From positions 1-10,959 of the forward strand of contig WTGT01000038.1 in NCBI GenBank assembly GCA_011523445.1: a DNA stretch of 10,959 nt, in the 5' to 3' direction. The position numbers were made by a program, and so were the translations under genes. Source of the DNA: Paracoccaceae bacterium (GTDB lineage: Bacteria > Pseudomonadota > Alphaproteobacteria > Rhodobacterales > Rhodobacteraceae). Of this stretch, positions 1-6,643 are shown one piece after another (the first letter of the stretch is position 1; every line of letters starts with the position of its first letter). A model generated the notes under the pieces. It saw nothing but the letters and a program-made list of their open reading frames with translations. It was not told the origin of the DNA and made no database searches.

Positions 1-1167
1 CCCTTTACTGCACCCCGGGGACAGAATGAACGGACATGGTGCTATCGGATCAGACCCTCGGTTCGCCATTCAGCGAGATATGAAAAAATTGAATTGCCCT
101 ATTGGAAAACGGCACCCAACATTAATGATGATATAATATCTCTTGGTCAATACCGGTGGAACCCGCTTCCCATCGAAGATAGTCCGACAACCTTTCTGAC
201 CGGCATGAAAACCATGACCACCGCTGGTGATGTCAATACCCAAACCGGAATGGCAGCCCATGTGTATGTCATTACCGAATCAATGGAGGATGAATATTTC
301 TATTCAGCCGATTCGGAAATGCTGATAGTGCCCCAACAGGGGGAATTGCGATTTTGTACCGAACTGGGCATAATTGATTTGCAACCACAGGAAATAGCCA
401 TTATTCCAAGGGGAATGGTAATTCGGGTGGAAGTGCTTTCCGGACCCGCCAGAGGGTTTGTCTGTGAGAATTACAGTTCGAAATTCGATTTACCCAACAG
501 GGGTCCGATCGGTGCCAATTGTCTGGCCAACCCGAGGGATTTCAAGACTCCCGTGGCAGCCTTCGAGGATAGGGAAATACCTTCCAGAATGATCGTGAAA
601 TGGTGTGGTGCCTTTCATGCCAGTACTATTGGTCAGTCCCCACTAGATGTTGTTGCCTGGCATGGAAACTATGCACCCTGTAAATATGATCTGCGGACAT
701 TTTCACCGGTGGGTGCCATTTTATTCGATCATCCTGATCCCTCCATCTATACGGTTCTGACCGCACCTTCAGGTTTTGCAGGCACGGCTAATATTGATTT
801 CATCCTGTTCAGGGATAGATGGAATGTCGCCGAGCATACCTTTCGTCCACCCTGGTATCACAAGAATATCATGTCGGAACTCATGGGCAATATTCATGGT
901 ATATATGATGCCAAGCCCGAGGGGTTTGTTCCGGGAGGCATGAGTCTGCACAATATGATGCTTCCCCATGGACCCGATAAGGAGGCATTTGAAGCAGCCA
1001 CGACAGTCAATCTGGAACCCTCGAAACTCGAAAATACCATGAGTTTCATGTTCGAGACAAGGTTCCCGCAACATTTGACGGAATTTGCAGCATTTGAAGC
1101 TCAACTTCAAACTGATTATATTGACTGCTGGGCTTCCCTTGAGAAAAATTTCTCGGGCAAACCCTGA
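1..1167 (+). CDS. hmgA: Homogentisate 1,2-dioxygenase, 5'-truncated by window edge
   Basis: Fe(II)-dependent dioxygenase that opens the ring of homogentisate to give maleylacetoacetate, a cytosolic step of tyrosine, phenylalanine and hydroxyphenylacetate breakdown. The reading frame is open from base 1: the segment FTAPRGQNERTWCYRIRPSV (codons 2-21) matches the conserved N-terminal region of the family, so the TTG at 94 is not the true start. The visible 388 residues lack roughly 45-50 N-terminal residues compared with the 445-residue human enzyme. The iron ligands are all present: His287 (in RPPWYHKN), Glu293 (in MSELMGNI) and His323 (in PHGPD), counted from base 1, with the same 6- and 30-residue spacing as human His335, Glu341 and His371. 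It is the first visible gene of a seven-gene plus-strand run, 34 nt before the next start. Promoter and any regulator lie outside the window. The identification is very secure. Confidence 0.96.
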   Translation, partial: PFTAPRGQNERTWCYRIRPSVRHSARYEKIELPYWKTAPNINDDIISLGQYRWNPLPIEDSPTTFLTGMKTMTTAGDVNTQTGMAAHVYVITESMEDEYFYSADSEMLIVPQQGELRFCTELGIIDLQPQEIAIIPRGMVIRVEVLSGPARGFVCENYSSKFDLPNRGPIGANCLANPRDFKTPVAAFEDREIPSRMIVKWCGAFHASTIGQSPLDVVAWHGNYAPCKYDLRTFSPVGAILFDHPDPSIYTVLTAPSGFAGTANIDFILFRDRWNVAEHTFRPPWYHKNIMSELMGNIHGIYDAKPEGFVPGGMSLHNMMLPHGPDKEAFEAATTVNLEPSKLENTMSFMFETRFPQHLTEFAAFEAQLQTDYIDCWASLEKNFSGKP

Positions 1168-1189
1168 TCCATTTCCAAGATATTTTTCT

Positions 1190-1194
1190 GAGGA
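1190..1194 (+). promoter_or_regulatory. Ribosome binding site setting the GTG start at 1202
   Basis: GAGGA lies 7 nt before the GTG at 1202. It favours this start over the TTG at 1085, which would overlap hmgA by 83 nt and add a 39-residue leader that does not look like MBL-fold sequence. Confidence 0.7.
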
Positions 1195-1201
1195 AAGACA
1201 A

Positions 1202-2056
1202 GTGGCAGTCGACAGATTAGTAATATTGGGGTCCAAGGGTGGGCCATCCCTGAGAACAACGGCAAGAATGCCTACATCCAGCCTCCTTGAGATCGCAGGC
1301 AAGGTTTGTGTGGTCGATTGTGGTCTGGGGGTTACTTCAAGATTGGTGGATGCCGGCATCAAACTTGCTGACATAGATTATATCTTTATAACCCATTTGC
1401 ATTCTGATCATATTCTGGAACTTGGTCCTCTCCTTCATACTGCCTGGACAACTAATCTGAACAAACGAATCACGATTTTCGGCCCGGCAGGTATGACGGA
1501 ATATCTTGATCATTTCTATCAATCACTCCAATTCGATATAGATCTTAGAATTGATGACGAAGGTCGACCGGATTTGCGGGAGTTGGTACTGATCAGGGAA
1601 TATGGAGAGGGGTTGGTGCTGGCAGAGACTCCTCGGGTAACTGCCCTGAAAGTGCCACATCCACCGGTAGAAGAATGTTATGCCCTGAAAATGGAACATG
1701 ATGGGTGGAAGGTAACTTTTGGAGCGGATACGGCCTATTTTACGCCCTTGATGGAATTTGCCCGGGGAAGTGACATACTGATTCATGAGGCCATGCTGGC
1801 AAGCGGTATCGAGGAGTTGATAAGGATTACCAATAGTGCCAAAAGCCTGGAAAAGCATCTGTTTGCAAGTCATACGCTGGTTGAGGATGTCGGCAGGATT
1901 GCCCATGGTGCAGGGGTTGAATTACTGGTGTTGAACCATTTGGTACCTGTTACTCCAAACGGTATCAATGAACAGGAATGGTTGGACGAAATTGCCAAGA
2001 CATGGAAGGGAAAAACCGTAATTGCAAGGGACGGTTTGGAGATCAGGAGACAATAG
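1202..2056 (+). CDS. MBL-fold metallo-hydrolase, RNase Z / arylsulfatase-like
   Basis: A 284-residue metallo-beta-lactamase-fold protein, presumably a cytosolic zinc hydrolase (no signal peptide seen). From the GTG start it begins VDRLVILGSKGGPSLRTT, the typical first strand of RNase Z-like MBL proteins. The canonical metal motif HLHSDH gives His65, His67, Asp69 and His70. Later come a GADTAY segment (bridging Asp) and NHLVP near the C-terminus (last His ligand). The start is supported by a good ribosome binding site, and the stop is 1 nt before the next gene. The substrate is unknown. Position between hmgA and fumarylacetoacetase suggests work on a homogentisate-pathway intermediate or by-product such as a lactone or thioester, but this is inference from context only. 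An RNA-processing role is less likely, because the protein lacks obvious RNase Z exosite features and sits in a catabolic operon. Confidence 0.85.
   Translation: MAVDRLVILGSKGGPSLRTTARMPTSSLLEIAGKVCVVDCGLGVTSRLVDAGIKLADIDYIFITHLHSDHILELGPLLHTAWTTNLNKRITIFGPAGMTEYLDHFYQSLQFDIDLRIDDEGRPDLRELVLIREYGEGLVLAETPRVTALKVPHPPVEECYALKMEHDGWKVTFGADTAYFTPLMEFARGSDILIHEAMLASGIEELIRITNSAKSLEKHLFASHTLVEDVGRIAHGAGVELLVLNHLVPVTPNGINEQEWLDEIAKTWKGKTVIARDGLEIRRQ
2045..2049 (+). promoter_or_regulatory. Ribosome binding site setting the GTG start at 2058
   Basis: AGGAG lies 8 nt before the GTG at 2058, inside the last codons of the preceding MBL gene. It supports the GTG rather than the in-frame TTG at 2022. The resulting N-terminus VKLASLNDRTLDGQL is the usual beginning of short bacterial fumarylacetoacetases. 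Confidence 0.7.
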
Positions 2057-2057
2057 A

Positions 2058-3065
2058 GTGAAACTAGCTTCATTAAATGACCGAACCCTCGACGGGCAAC
2101 TGATTGTTGTATCCAGGGACTTGCGAACTTATGCTGATGCCAATGGCATTGCCCCAACCCTGCAGGCTGCATTGGACAACTGGCAACAAATCGGACCACA
2201 GTTGGAAGTTTTGGCGGGTGATTTGGAGAAAGGTGATTTTGGTCAGGAATTCAATCCGGCAAAGGTCTATTCACCCTTGCCAAGAGCATATCAATGGGCT
2301 GATGGATCGGCATATTTGAACCATGTCGAGTTGGTCAGAAAAGCTAGGAATGCCAAGGTTCCTGATTCCTTCTTTGTCGATCCATTGATGTATCAGGGAG
2401 GTTCCGACAGTTTTTACACACCACATGGACCGATTAAACTGCTTGAAGAGAGTTGGGGCATTGATTTGGAAGCAGAAGTTGCAGTCATCGTGGACAAGGT
2501 ACCAATGGGTATAACACCAGAGGAAGCACCAGGGTATATTCGGTTGATCATGCTGGTCAATGATGTCAGTTTAAGAAATCTGATTCCAGCCGAACTGGGC
2601 AAGGGTTTTGGTTTTTTCCAGTCCAAGCCCGCGACGGCATTTTCACCGGTTGCAGTTACCCCTGACGAGATTGAATCATGGTCCGGAGGTACGATACATC
2701 TTCCCTTGTCGGTGGATATCAACAACCAACCCTTTGGCCGGGCCAATGTTGGCGTTGACATGACTTTCAATTTCTTCCAGCTGATTGCCCATGCCGCCAA
2801 GACCAGAGAATTGGCTGCAGGAACGATTATCGGTTCGGGAACGATTTCCAACAAGCTGGATGGAGGACCCGGGAAACCAATATCCGAAGGTGGGGTAGGG
2901 TATTCCTGCATTTCGGAAATCAGAACCGTAGAAACCATAAATGAAGGGAAACCCCGGACACCATTCCTGCAATTCGGAGATACTGTTGAAATCTGGATGG
3001 ACGATATGGAGGGGCAATCCATATTTGGTTCGATCAAGCAAACCGTAAAGAAATATGAGAGATGA
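2058..3065 (+). CDS. fahA: Fumarylacetoacetase (short bacterial FAH type)
   Basis: Hydrolyses fumarylacetoacetate to fumarate and acetoacetate, the last step of the homogentisate pathway. The 335-residue product belongs to the short bacterial FAH class, against about 420-430 residues for the animal and Pseudomonas HmgB type. Residues expected for FAH chemistry are visible, counted from the GTG: Asp82 and His89 in the segment WADGSAYLNHVELV (same 7-residue spacing as mouse Asp126/His133), Glu138 and Glu140 in LEAEV, and Asp169 in VNDVSLRN as metal ligands. The signature PLMYQGGSD follows the HVELVRKAR segment. It starts 1 nt after the MBL gene and its stop overlaps the ATG of the next gene, so translation is probably coupled. 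A fumarylpyruvate hydrolase role (gentisate pathway) is possible for FAH-fold proteins, but the hmgA context and close sequence resemblance favour fumarylacetoacetate. Confidence 0.9.
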   Translation: MKLASLNDRTLDGQLIVVSRDLRTYADANGIAPTLQAALDNWQQIGPQLEVLAGDLEKGDFGQEFNPAKVYSPLPRAYQWADGSAYLNHVELVRKARNAKVPDSFFVDPLMYQGGSDSFYTPHGPIKLLEESWGIDLEAEVAVIVDKVPMGITPEEAPGYIRLIMLVNDVSLRNLIPAELGKGFGFFQSKPATAFSPVAVTPDEIESWSGGTIHLPLSVDINNQPFGRANVGVDMTFNFFQLIAHAAKTRELAAGTIIGSGTISNKLDGGPGKPISEGGVGYSCISEIRTVETINEGKPRTPFLQFGDTVEIWMDDMEGQSIFGSIKQTVKKYER

Positions 3066-4018
3066 CCATGGCTAAAGAATTTGCATCACGAAGTGATCTT
3101 GGCGAGAAAAAAACGAGTTTTACCGAAATCGGCAGAGGTTTATATGCCTTTACTGCCGAAGGGGATCCCAATTCCGGGGTAATTGTCGGAGATGATTCCG
3201 TAATGGTGATTGAGGCCCAGGCAACCCCGAGGCTGGCTTCCAAGGTTATTGAAGAAATTCAAAAGGTAACCGATAAACCAATCACACACCTCGTTCTAAC
3301 CCATTATCATGCTGTCAGGGTTCTCGGTGCGGCAGCTTTCAATGCCCAGCAGATCATCATGTCCGAAACGGCCAGGGGAATGGTGGTAGAAAGGGGACAG
3401 GAGGATTGGGACAGTGAATTCAACAGGTTTCCAAGACTGTTTGAGGGCCATGAATCGATTCCGGGTCTGACTTGGCCCACGACGACTTTCAATGGTAGGA
3501 TGACGGTTTACCTGGGGAACAGAAAGGTCGAGATCATGCAATTCGGGCGAGCCCACACAGCTGGAGATGCGGTTGTCTGGGTACCAGATGAGCAGGTCAT
3601 GTTTACGGGAGACATAGTCGAATATAAATCGGCCTGTTATTGTGGTGATGGCCATTTTGAAGATTGGCAGGATACCCTTGATGTGGTTGAAAGTTACCAG
3701 CCCGAGGCTATTGCACCTGGCAGGGGGGATGCCTTGACGGGATCGAATATGGTTGCTGCTGGACTTGATGGCACAAGGGAGTTTCTTGATGCTACCTATT
3801 TGCCTGTTGTCAGGGTTGCTTCCCGCAACGGTACCCTGAAAGAAGCTTGGGATGAGGTCAGGGCCAATTGTGATTCTCGATTCAGTGATTATGCCATTTA
3901 TGAACATTGCCTGCCCTTTAATGTGGCTCGTGCATATGATGAGGCTCGGGGTATAGATACACCAAGGATCTGGACAGCTGAACGTGATCTTGAAATGTGG
4001 AGCAAACTTCAGGGTTAA
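3062..4018 (+). CDS. MBL-fold protein with degenerate second metal site
   Basis: A 318-residue metallo-beta-lactamase-fold protein of unknown substrate. Residue numbers count from the ATG at 3062. The first metal motif reads THYHAVR, so His81 and His83 are kept but the Asp and His of canonical HxHxDH are Val85 and Arg86. The third His is kept (His165 in AHTAGD) and so is Asp184 in TGD. The usual C-terminal GHG is GRG (Arg221). This leaves a three-His site and predicts one bound metal at most. From memory, the same HYHAVR pattern recurs in homologues beside homogentisate genes in other alphaproteobacteria, so it is probably a family trait, not decay. The ATG at 3062 overlaps the fahA stop as ATGA. 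A second ATG at 3068 is better spaced from GAGAG (3057-3061) and may be the true start. A shared pathway with its neighbours is inferred only from the operon. Confidence 0.85.
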   Translation: MTMAKEFASRSDLGEKKTSFTEIGRGLYAFTAEGDPNSGVIVGDDSVMVIEAQATPRLASKVIEEIQKVTDKPITHLVLTHYHAVRVLGAAAFNAQQIIMSETARGMVVERGQEDWDSEFNRFPRLFEGHESIPGLTWPTTTFNGRMTVYLGNRKVEIMQFGRAHTAGDAVVWVPDEQVMFTGDIVEYKSACYCGDGHFEDWQDTLDVVESYQPEAIAPGRGDALTGSNMVAAGLDGTREFLDATYLPVVRVASRNGTLKEAWDEVRANCDSRFSDYAIYEHCLPFNVARAYDEARGIDTPRIWTAERDLEMWSKLQG

Positions 4019-4044
4019 ATTGAAGATTTCGGACTTTTCCAACC

Positions 4045-5601
4045 ATGCCTCAACAAGCCAAGGAATACCCGTTTGTCCCTCCACCGGGACTTGACAGCAA
4101 GGAACCATCCAAGAAAGTTGTGATAGTGGGTGCTGGACCAATTGGATTGGCCATGGCGATTGAATTGGCCAACCATGATATTCCTTCGGTTATTCTTGAT
4201 GATGGCAATAGGGTTTCAACAGGATCAAAGGCAATTTGCTGGTCAAAACGATCGCTGGAAATATTCGATCGTCTGGGAATTGGTGACAAGGCTCTTGCCA
4301 AAGGGGTTATGTGGAAAGTTGGCAGGACCTATCATCGGGATCAGGAGTTATTCAATTTTGATCTCCTTCCTGAAGAGGGGCACAAATACCCGGCATTTGT
4401 AAACCTGCAGCAATATTATGTCGAAGAGTACCTAATTGCCAGAGCACAATCCTTGGAACTGATTGACTTGCGATTTCAGAACAGGGTAGAAGCAATTCAA
4501 GGGAATCGGGACAGTGTGAGCATCGACATATCCACCCCGGTTGGGGATTATCAACTTGAAACCGATTATCTGATAGCCTGTGATGGGGTGCGTTCAACTG
4601 TCAGAAGACAGTTGGGGTTGGATTTCGTTGGGGAATTGTTCGAGGAAAGATTTCTTATTGCCGACATAGAGATGCACCAGGATTTTCCACCTGAACGGCG
4701 TTTTTGGTTCGAACCCGTTTTTCATGAAGGCCAATCGGCCCTTTTACACAAACAGCCGGACAATATTTATCGCATTGATCTTCAATTGGGATGGGATGCA
4801 GATCCAGAGCTGGAAAAGCAGCCGGAAAGGGTAATTCCCCGCATCAGAAAAGTTGTGGGTACCAGTGATTTCAAAATAGATTGGGTATCCGTCTATACCT
4901 TTCAATGCCGTCGGCTGGAGAGGTTTGTTCATGGCCGGGTCATTTTCGCAGGAGATTCCGCACATGTTGTTTCCCCATTCGGGGCCAGGGGTGGAAATGG
5001 CGGATTGCAGGATGTGGATAATTTGGGCTGGAAACTGGCAGCAATCATCAAGGGTAGATCTCCCGAATCTCTACTCGAAACATACAATGACGAAAGAGTA
5101 TACGCTTCCGATGAAAACATTGCACATTCAACCAGAACGACTAAGTTCATGACTCCATCGGATGGTGTCGAGAGGATGTTTCGGGATCAGCTGTTCAAAT
5201 TGACAAGGGTTGCATCTTTTGCCAGAAACTGGATTAATCCCGGCCGATTGTCGGTTCCAGCAATTTATCCTGGATTCGAGGATCAAGCACCCGAATTGCC
5301 ATCGATTTCAAGGCCTGGTTCAGTTGCACCCGATGCTCACCTGGAAGATGATACATGGCTACTCGACAAGTTTGGCAAATATGCGACCATATTTGGAATT
5401 AATACCGAAATCCCTGAGATTGACGGGTTGAGGAAGGCATGTGTGACAGCCAATGAATTTATCCGGACCAGATACCTTGGTGAGAACGAGAAGGCAATAT
5501 ATCTCATTCGACCGGATCAGGTTATTGCCAGTAGGTGGCTTGAAGTCAAACCGACACACCTAAGAAATGAAATCAATCGTATTTGGGGATTGGACCAATG
5601 A
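4045..5601 (+). CDS. Class A FAD-dependent aromatic monooxygenase (PheA/TfdB/MhpA-like)
   Basis: A 518-residue single-component flavoprotein hydroxylase of the p-hydroxybenzoate hydroxylase superfamily, expected to use FAD and NAD(P)H to add oxygen to a phenolic ring. Visible motifs: GAGPIG at residues 29-34 (dinucleotide binding), the DG motif at Asp180-Gly181 (CDGVRSTVRR), and the GD motif at Gly303-Asp304 (FAGDSAHVVSPFGARGGNGG), followed by QDVDNLGWKL. The C-terminal part (about 400-518) resembles the thioredoxin-like tail of MhpA/PheA enzymes (RPGSVAPDA then WLLDKFG). An extension with YPFVPPPGL precedes the FAD motif and, from memory, is typical of homologues in homogentisate clusters, which supports the ATG at 4045 despite no clear ribosome binding site. 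It lies 26 nt after the MBL gene and overlaps the next start as ATGA. The likely role is hydroxylating a monophenol, for example a hydroxyphenylacetate, towards homogentisate. The substrate cannot be read from sequence. Confidence 0.88.
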   Translation: MPQQAKEYPFVPPPGLDSKEPSKKVVIVGAGPIGLAMAIELANHDIPSVILDDGNRVSTGSKAICWSKRSLEIFDRLGIGDKALAKGVMWKVGRTYHRDQELFNFDLLPEEGHKYPAFVNLQQYYVEEYLIARAQSLELIDLRFQNRVEAIQGNRDSVSIDISTPVGDYQLETDYLIACDGVRSTVRRQLGLDFVGELFEERFLIADIEMHQDFPPERRFWFEPVFHEGQSALLHKQPDNIYRIDLQLGWDADPELEKQPERVIPRIRKVVGTSDFKIDWVSVYTFQCRRLERFVHGRVIFAGDSAHVVSPFGARGGNGGLQDVDNLGWKLAAIIKGRSPESLLETYNDERVYASDENIAHSTRTTKFMTPSDGVERMFRDQLFKLTRVASFARNWINPGRLSVPAIYPGFEDQAPELPSISRPGSVAPDAHLEDDTWLLDKFGKYATIFGINTEIPEIDGLRKACVTANEFIRTRYLGENEKAIYLIRPDQVIASRWLEVKPTHLRNEINRIWGLDQ

Positions 5602-5804
5602 GGTCAAAAGCAAGCAAACAAGCACAAACCAATGCGGACGAAATCTACCAGAACCTGTTGGAGGCTTTTGAAGCGGTTGATGAATCACAAAGAATGGAAT
5701 TTGCCATCATGGTCATAATTTCCCTTTGTGATCAAGTCAGGGACAATGAGAAAATTTCTGAAATCCTGAATACCAGCCGGCAGGCTCTGGAGAATGAAGA
5801 TTGA
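5598..5804 (+). CDS. Small DUF2783-like protein
   Basis: A 68-residue acidic, apparently all-helical protein with no signal peptide or membrane segment. Its ATG overlaps the monooxygenase stop (ATGA), with GGGGA (5585-5589) 8 nt upstream, and its stop overlaps the TTG of rnhB. An in-frame TTG at 5583 is less likely. The core, from ADEIYQNLLEAF through SLCDQVRDNEKISEIL to TSRQAL, resembles the pattern I remember for DUF2783 proteins (a D-x-x-Y-x-x-L-x-x-A helix followed by a hydrophobic helix ending near N/D-H/Q-V/I-x-D). Those are often encoded beside this type of FAD oxidoreductase. The family match is from memory and was not computed. The function is unknown. Tight coupling suggests a subunit or assembly partner of the monooxygenase, but that is inference. 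The exact overlaps on both sides argue that the frame is truly coding. Confidence 0.68.
   Translation: MRSKASKQAQTNADEIYQNLLEAFEAVDESQRMEFAIMVIISLCDQVRDNEKISEILNTSRQALENED
5789..5793 (+). promoter_or_regulatory. Ribosome binding site setting the TTG start of rnhB
   Basis: GGAGA lies 7 nt before the TTG at 5801. The nearby ATG at 5794 is in another frame, and the next in-frame ATG is well inside the conserved catalytic region, so TTG is the best start. Confidence 0.65.
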
Positions 5805-6427
5805 ACGAAAACCCTTTGACACCGGATTTCCAGCTGGAGAAGAAATATATTCTGGCAGGACACAAGGTCGTTGTAGGTGTTGATGAAGCCGGAAGAGGTT
5901 GTATCGCCGGCCCGGTAACGGCTGGTGCGGTCATGTTCAGGACGGAAGATTTTCCGGCAGATCTTGATGATTCGAAAAAGTTGACGCCCCTCCAAAGAGC
6001 CAGGATTTACGAAGAAATCAAGGAAAAAGCAGTCATATCCTTTGTTCACGTCTCCGTAAAGGAAATCGAAAGGATCAACATTCTTCAGGCTTCGTTGAAA
6101 GCCATGGTACTTGCGGTTGAGGAACTTCCTGTTACACCGGACTTCCTCTTGGTTGATGGTAATCGATTACCACCCAACCTGCCCTGCAAGGGTCTTGCGG
6201 TTGTCAAGGGTGATCAGAAATCTCTTTCCATTGCTGCTGCCTCGGTTGTGGCCAAGGTTAACAGGGACAATCTCATGAATCAGTTGGCCCAGGATGAACC
6301 CCATTACAAATGGCATACCAACAAGGGTTATGGAACAAGAGAGCATTTGGAGGCACTTGAGCGATTCGGACCATCCAGACATCACCGCCAATCGTTTCTT
6401 CCCTTGCGCCGATTGTTCAGTGATTAG
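5801..6427 (+). CDS. rnhB: Ribonuclease HII
   Basis: Cytosolic endonuclease that cleaves the RNA strand of RNA-DNA hybrids and nicks at ribonucleotides misincorporated in DNA. At 208 residues it is full length for the family. The four catalytic acids are visible: Asp28 and Glu29 (VDEAGRG), Asp119 (LVDGNRLP) and Asp138 (VVKGDQK). The supporting motifs LDDSKKL, IAAASVVAKVNRD and HTNKGYGT (Tyr177 in the ribonucleotide-sensing position) are also present. After GRG the usual Pro is Cys34. The N-terminal TPDFQLE segment is common in alphaproteobacterial RnhB and supports the TTG start, which overlaps the previous stop as TTGA. This housekeeping gene is the last member of the catabolic run, so it is probably at least partly cotranscribed with it. 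No strong terminator follows. Confidence 0.96.
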   Translation: MNENPLTPDFQLEKKYILAGHKVVVGVDEAGRGCIAGPVTAGAVMFRTEDFPADLDDSKKLTPLQRARIYEEIKEKAVISFVHVSVKEIERINILQASLKAMVLAVEELPVTPDFLLVDGNRLPPNLPCKGLAVVKGDQKSLSIAAASVVAKVNRDNLMNQLAQDEPHYKWHTNKGYGTREHLEALERFGPSRHHRQSFLPLRRLFSD

Positions 6428-6467
6428 AACAAACCCATCCGGGTAAGAATAGCCTTACACACGAAAC

Positions 6468-6543
6468 TGGCAGGGGTGGAGGGGCTCGAACCCCCGACAC
6501 CCGGTTTTGGAGACCGGTGCTCTACCAACTGAGCTACACCCCT
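6468..6543 (-). tRNA. tRNA-Trp (anticodon CCA)
   Basis: Complete 76-nt cloverleaf on the minus strand. The 7-bp acceptor stem AGGGGTG/CACCCCT is followed by a D arm with GCTC/GAGC and AGTTGGTA in the loop. The anticodon stem CCGGT/ACCGG holds the loop CTCCAAA, giving anticodon CCA, and the T arm is GGGGG-TTCGAGC-CCCTC with one G-T pair. The discriminator is G and the 3' CCA is encoded (TGG at 6468-6470 on the plus strand). It is convergent with rnhB and has its own apparent promoter upstream. Confidence 0.97.
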
Positions 6544-6595
6544 TCACCGGTGAGAATAGGAAATAGGTATCAAATGTTAAAGTTTAAGGGGTTTC

Positions 6596-6624
6596 ATTAA
6601 ACTTGTATTATCAAGCCTTGTGAA
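6596..6624 (-). promoter_or_regulatory. Sigma-70-type promoter for tRNA-Trp
   Basis: On the minus strand, TTCACA (6619-6624; 5 of 6 to the -35 consensus) is followed after exactly 17 nt by TTTAAT (6596-6601; 5 of 6 to the -10 consensus). Initiation would fall near 6589, giving a leader of about 45 nt before the mature tRNA 5' end at 6543. The assignment is from sequence match only. Confidence 0.5.
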
Positions 6625-6643
6625 AATTTTACCTGGGTAAGGC

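Noticed and set aside
94..96. TTG as the start of hmgA
   Set aside because: The frame is open to base 1, and the codons before 94 encode the conserved family segment, so the gene is truncated by the window, not started here.
1085..1201. N-terminal extension of the first MBL gene from TTG 1085
   Set aside because: It would overlap hmgA by 83 nt, has no family-like sequence, and a good ribosome binding site sets the GTG at 1202.
2414..3037. Minus-strand frame (207 codons) opposite fahA
   Set aside because: It is antisense to a well-supported gene, with a biased, domain-free translation.
3296..4141. Long minus-strand frame (281 codons) opposite the second MBL gene
   Set aside because: It lies antisense to clearly coding sequence with strong family motifs and shows no recognisable domain of its own.
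6433..6444. Possible terminator ACCC-ATCC-GGGT after rnhB
   Set aside because: Only a 4-bp stem, and no T-tract on either strand.
6544..6553. Perfect 10-bp palindrome TCACCGGTGA abutting the tRNA-Trp 5' end
   Set aside because: A 10-bp palindrome is expected by chance about ten times in a window this size; no further evidence ties it to processing or regulation.
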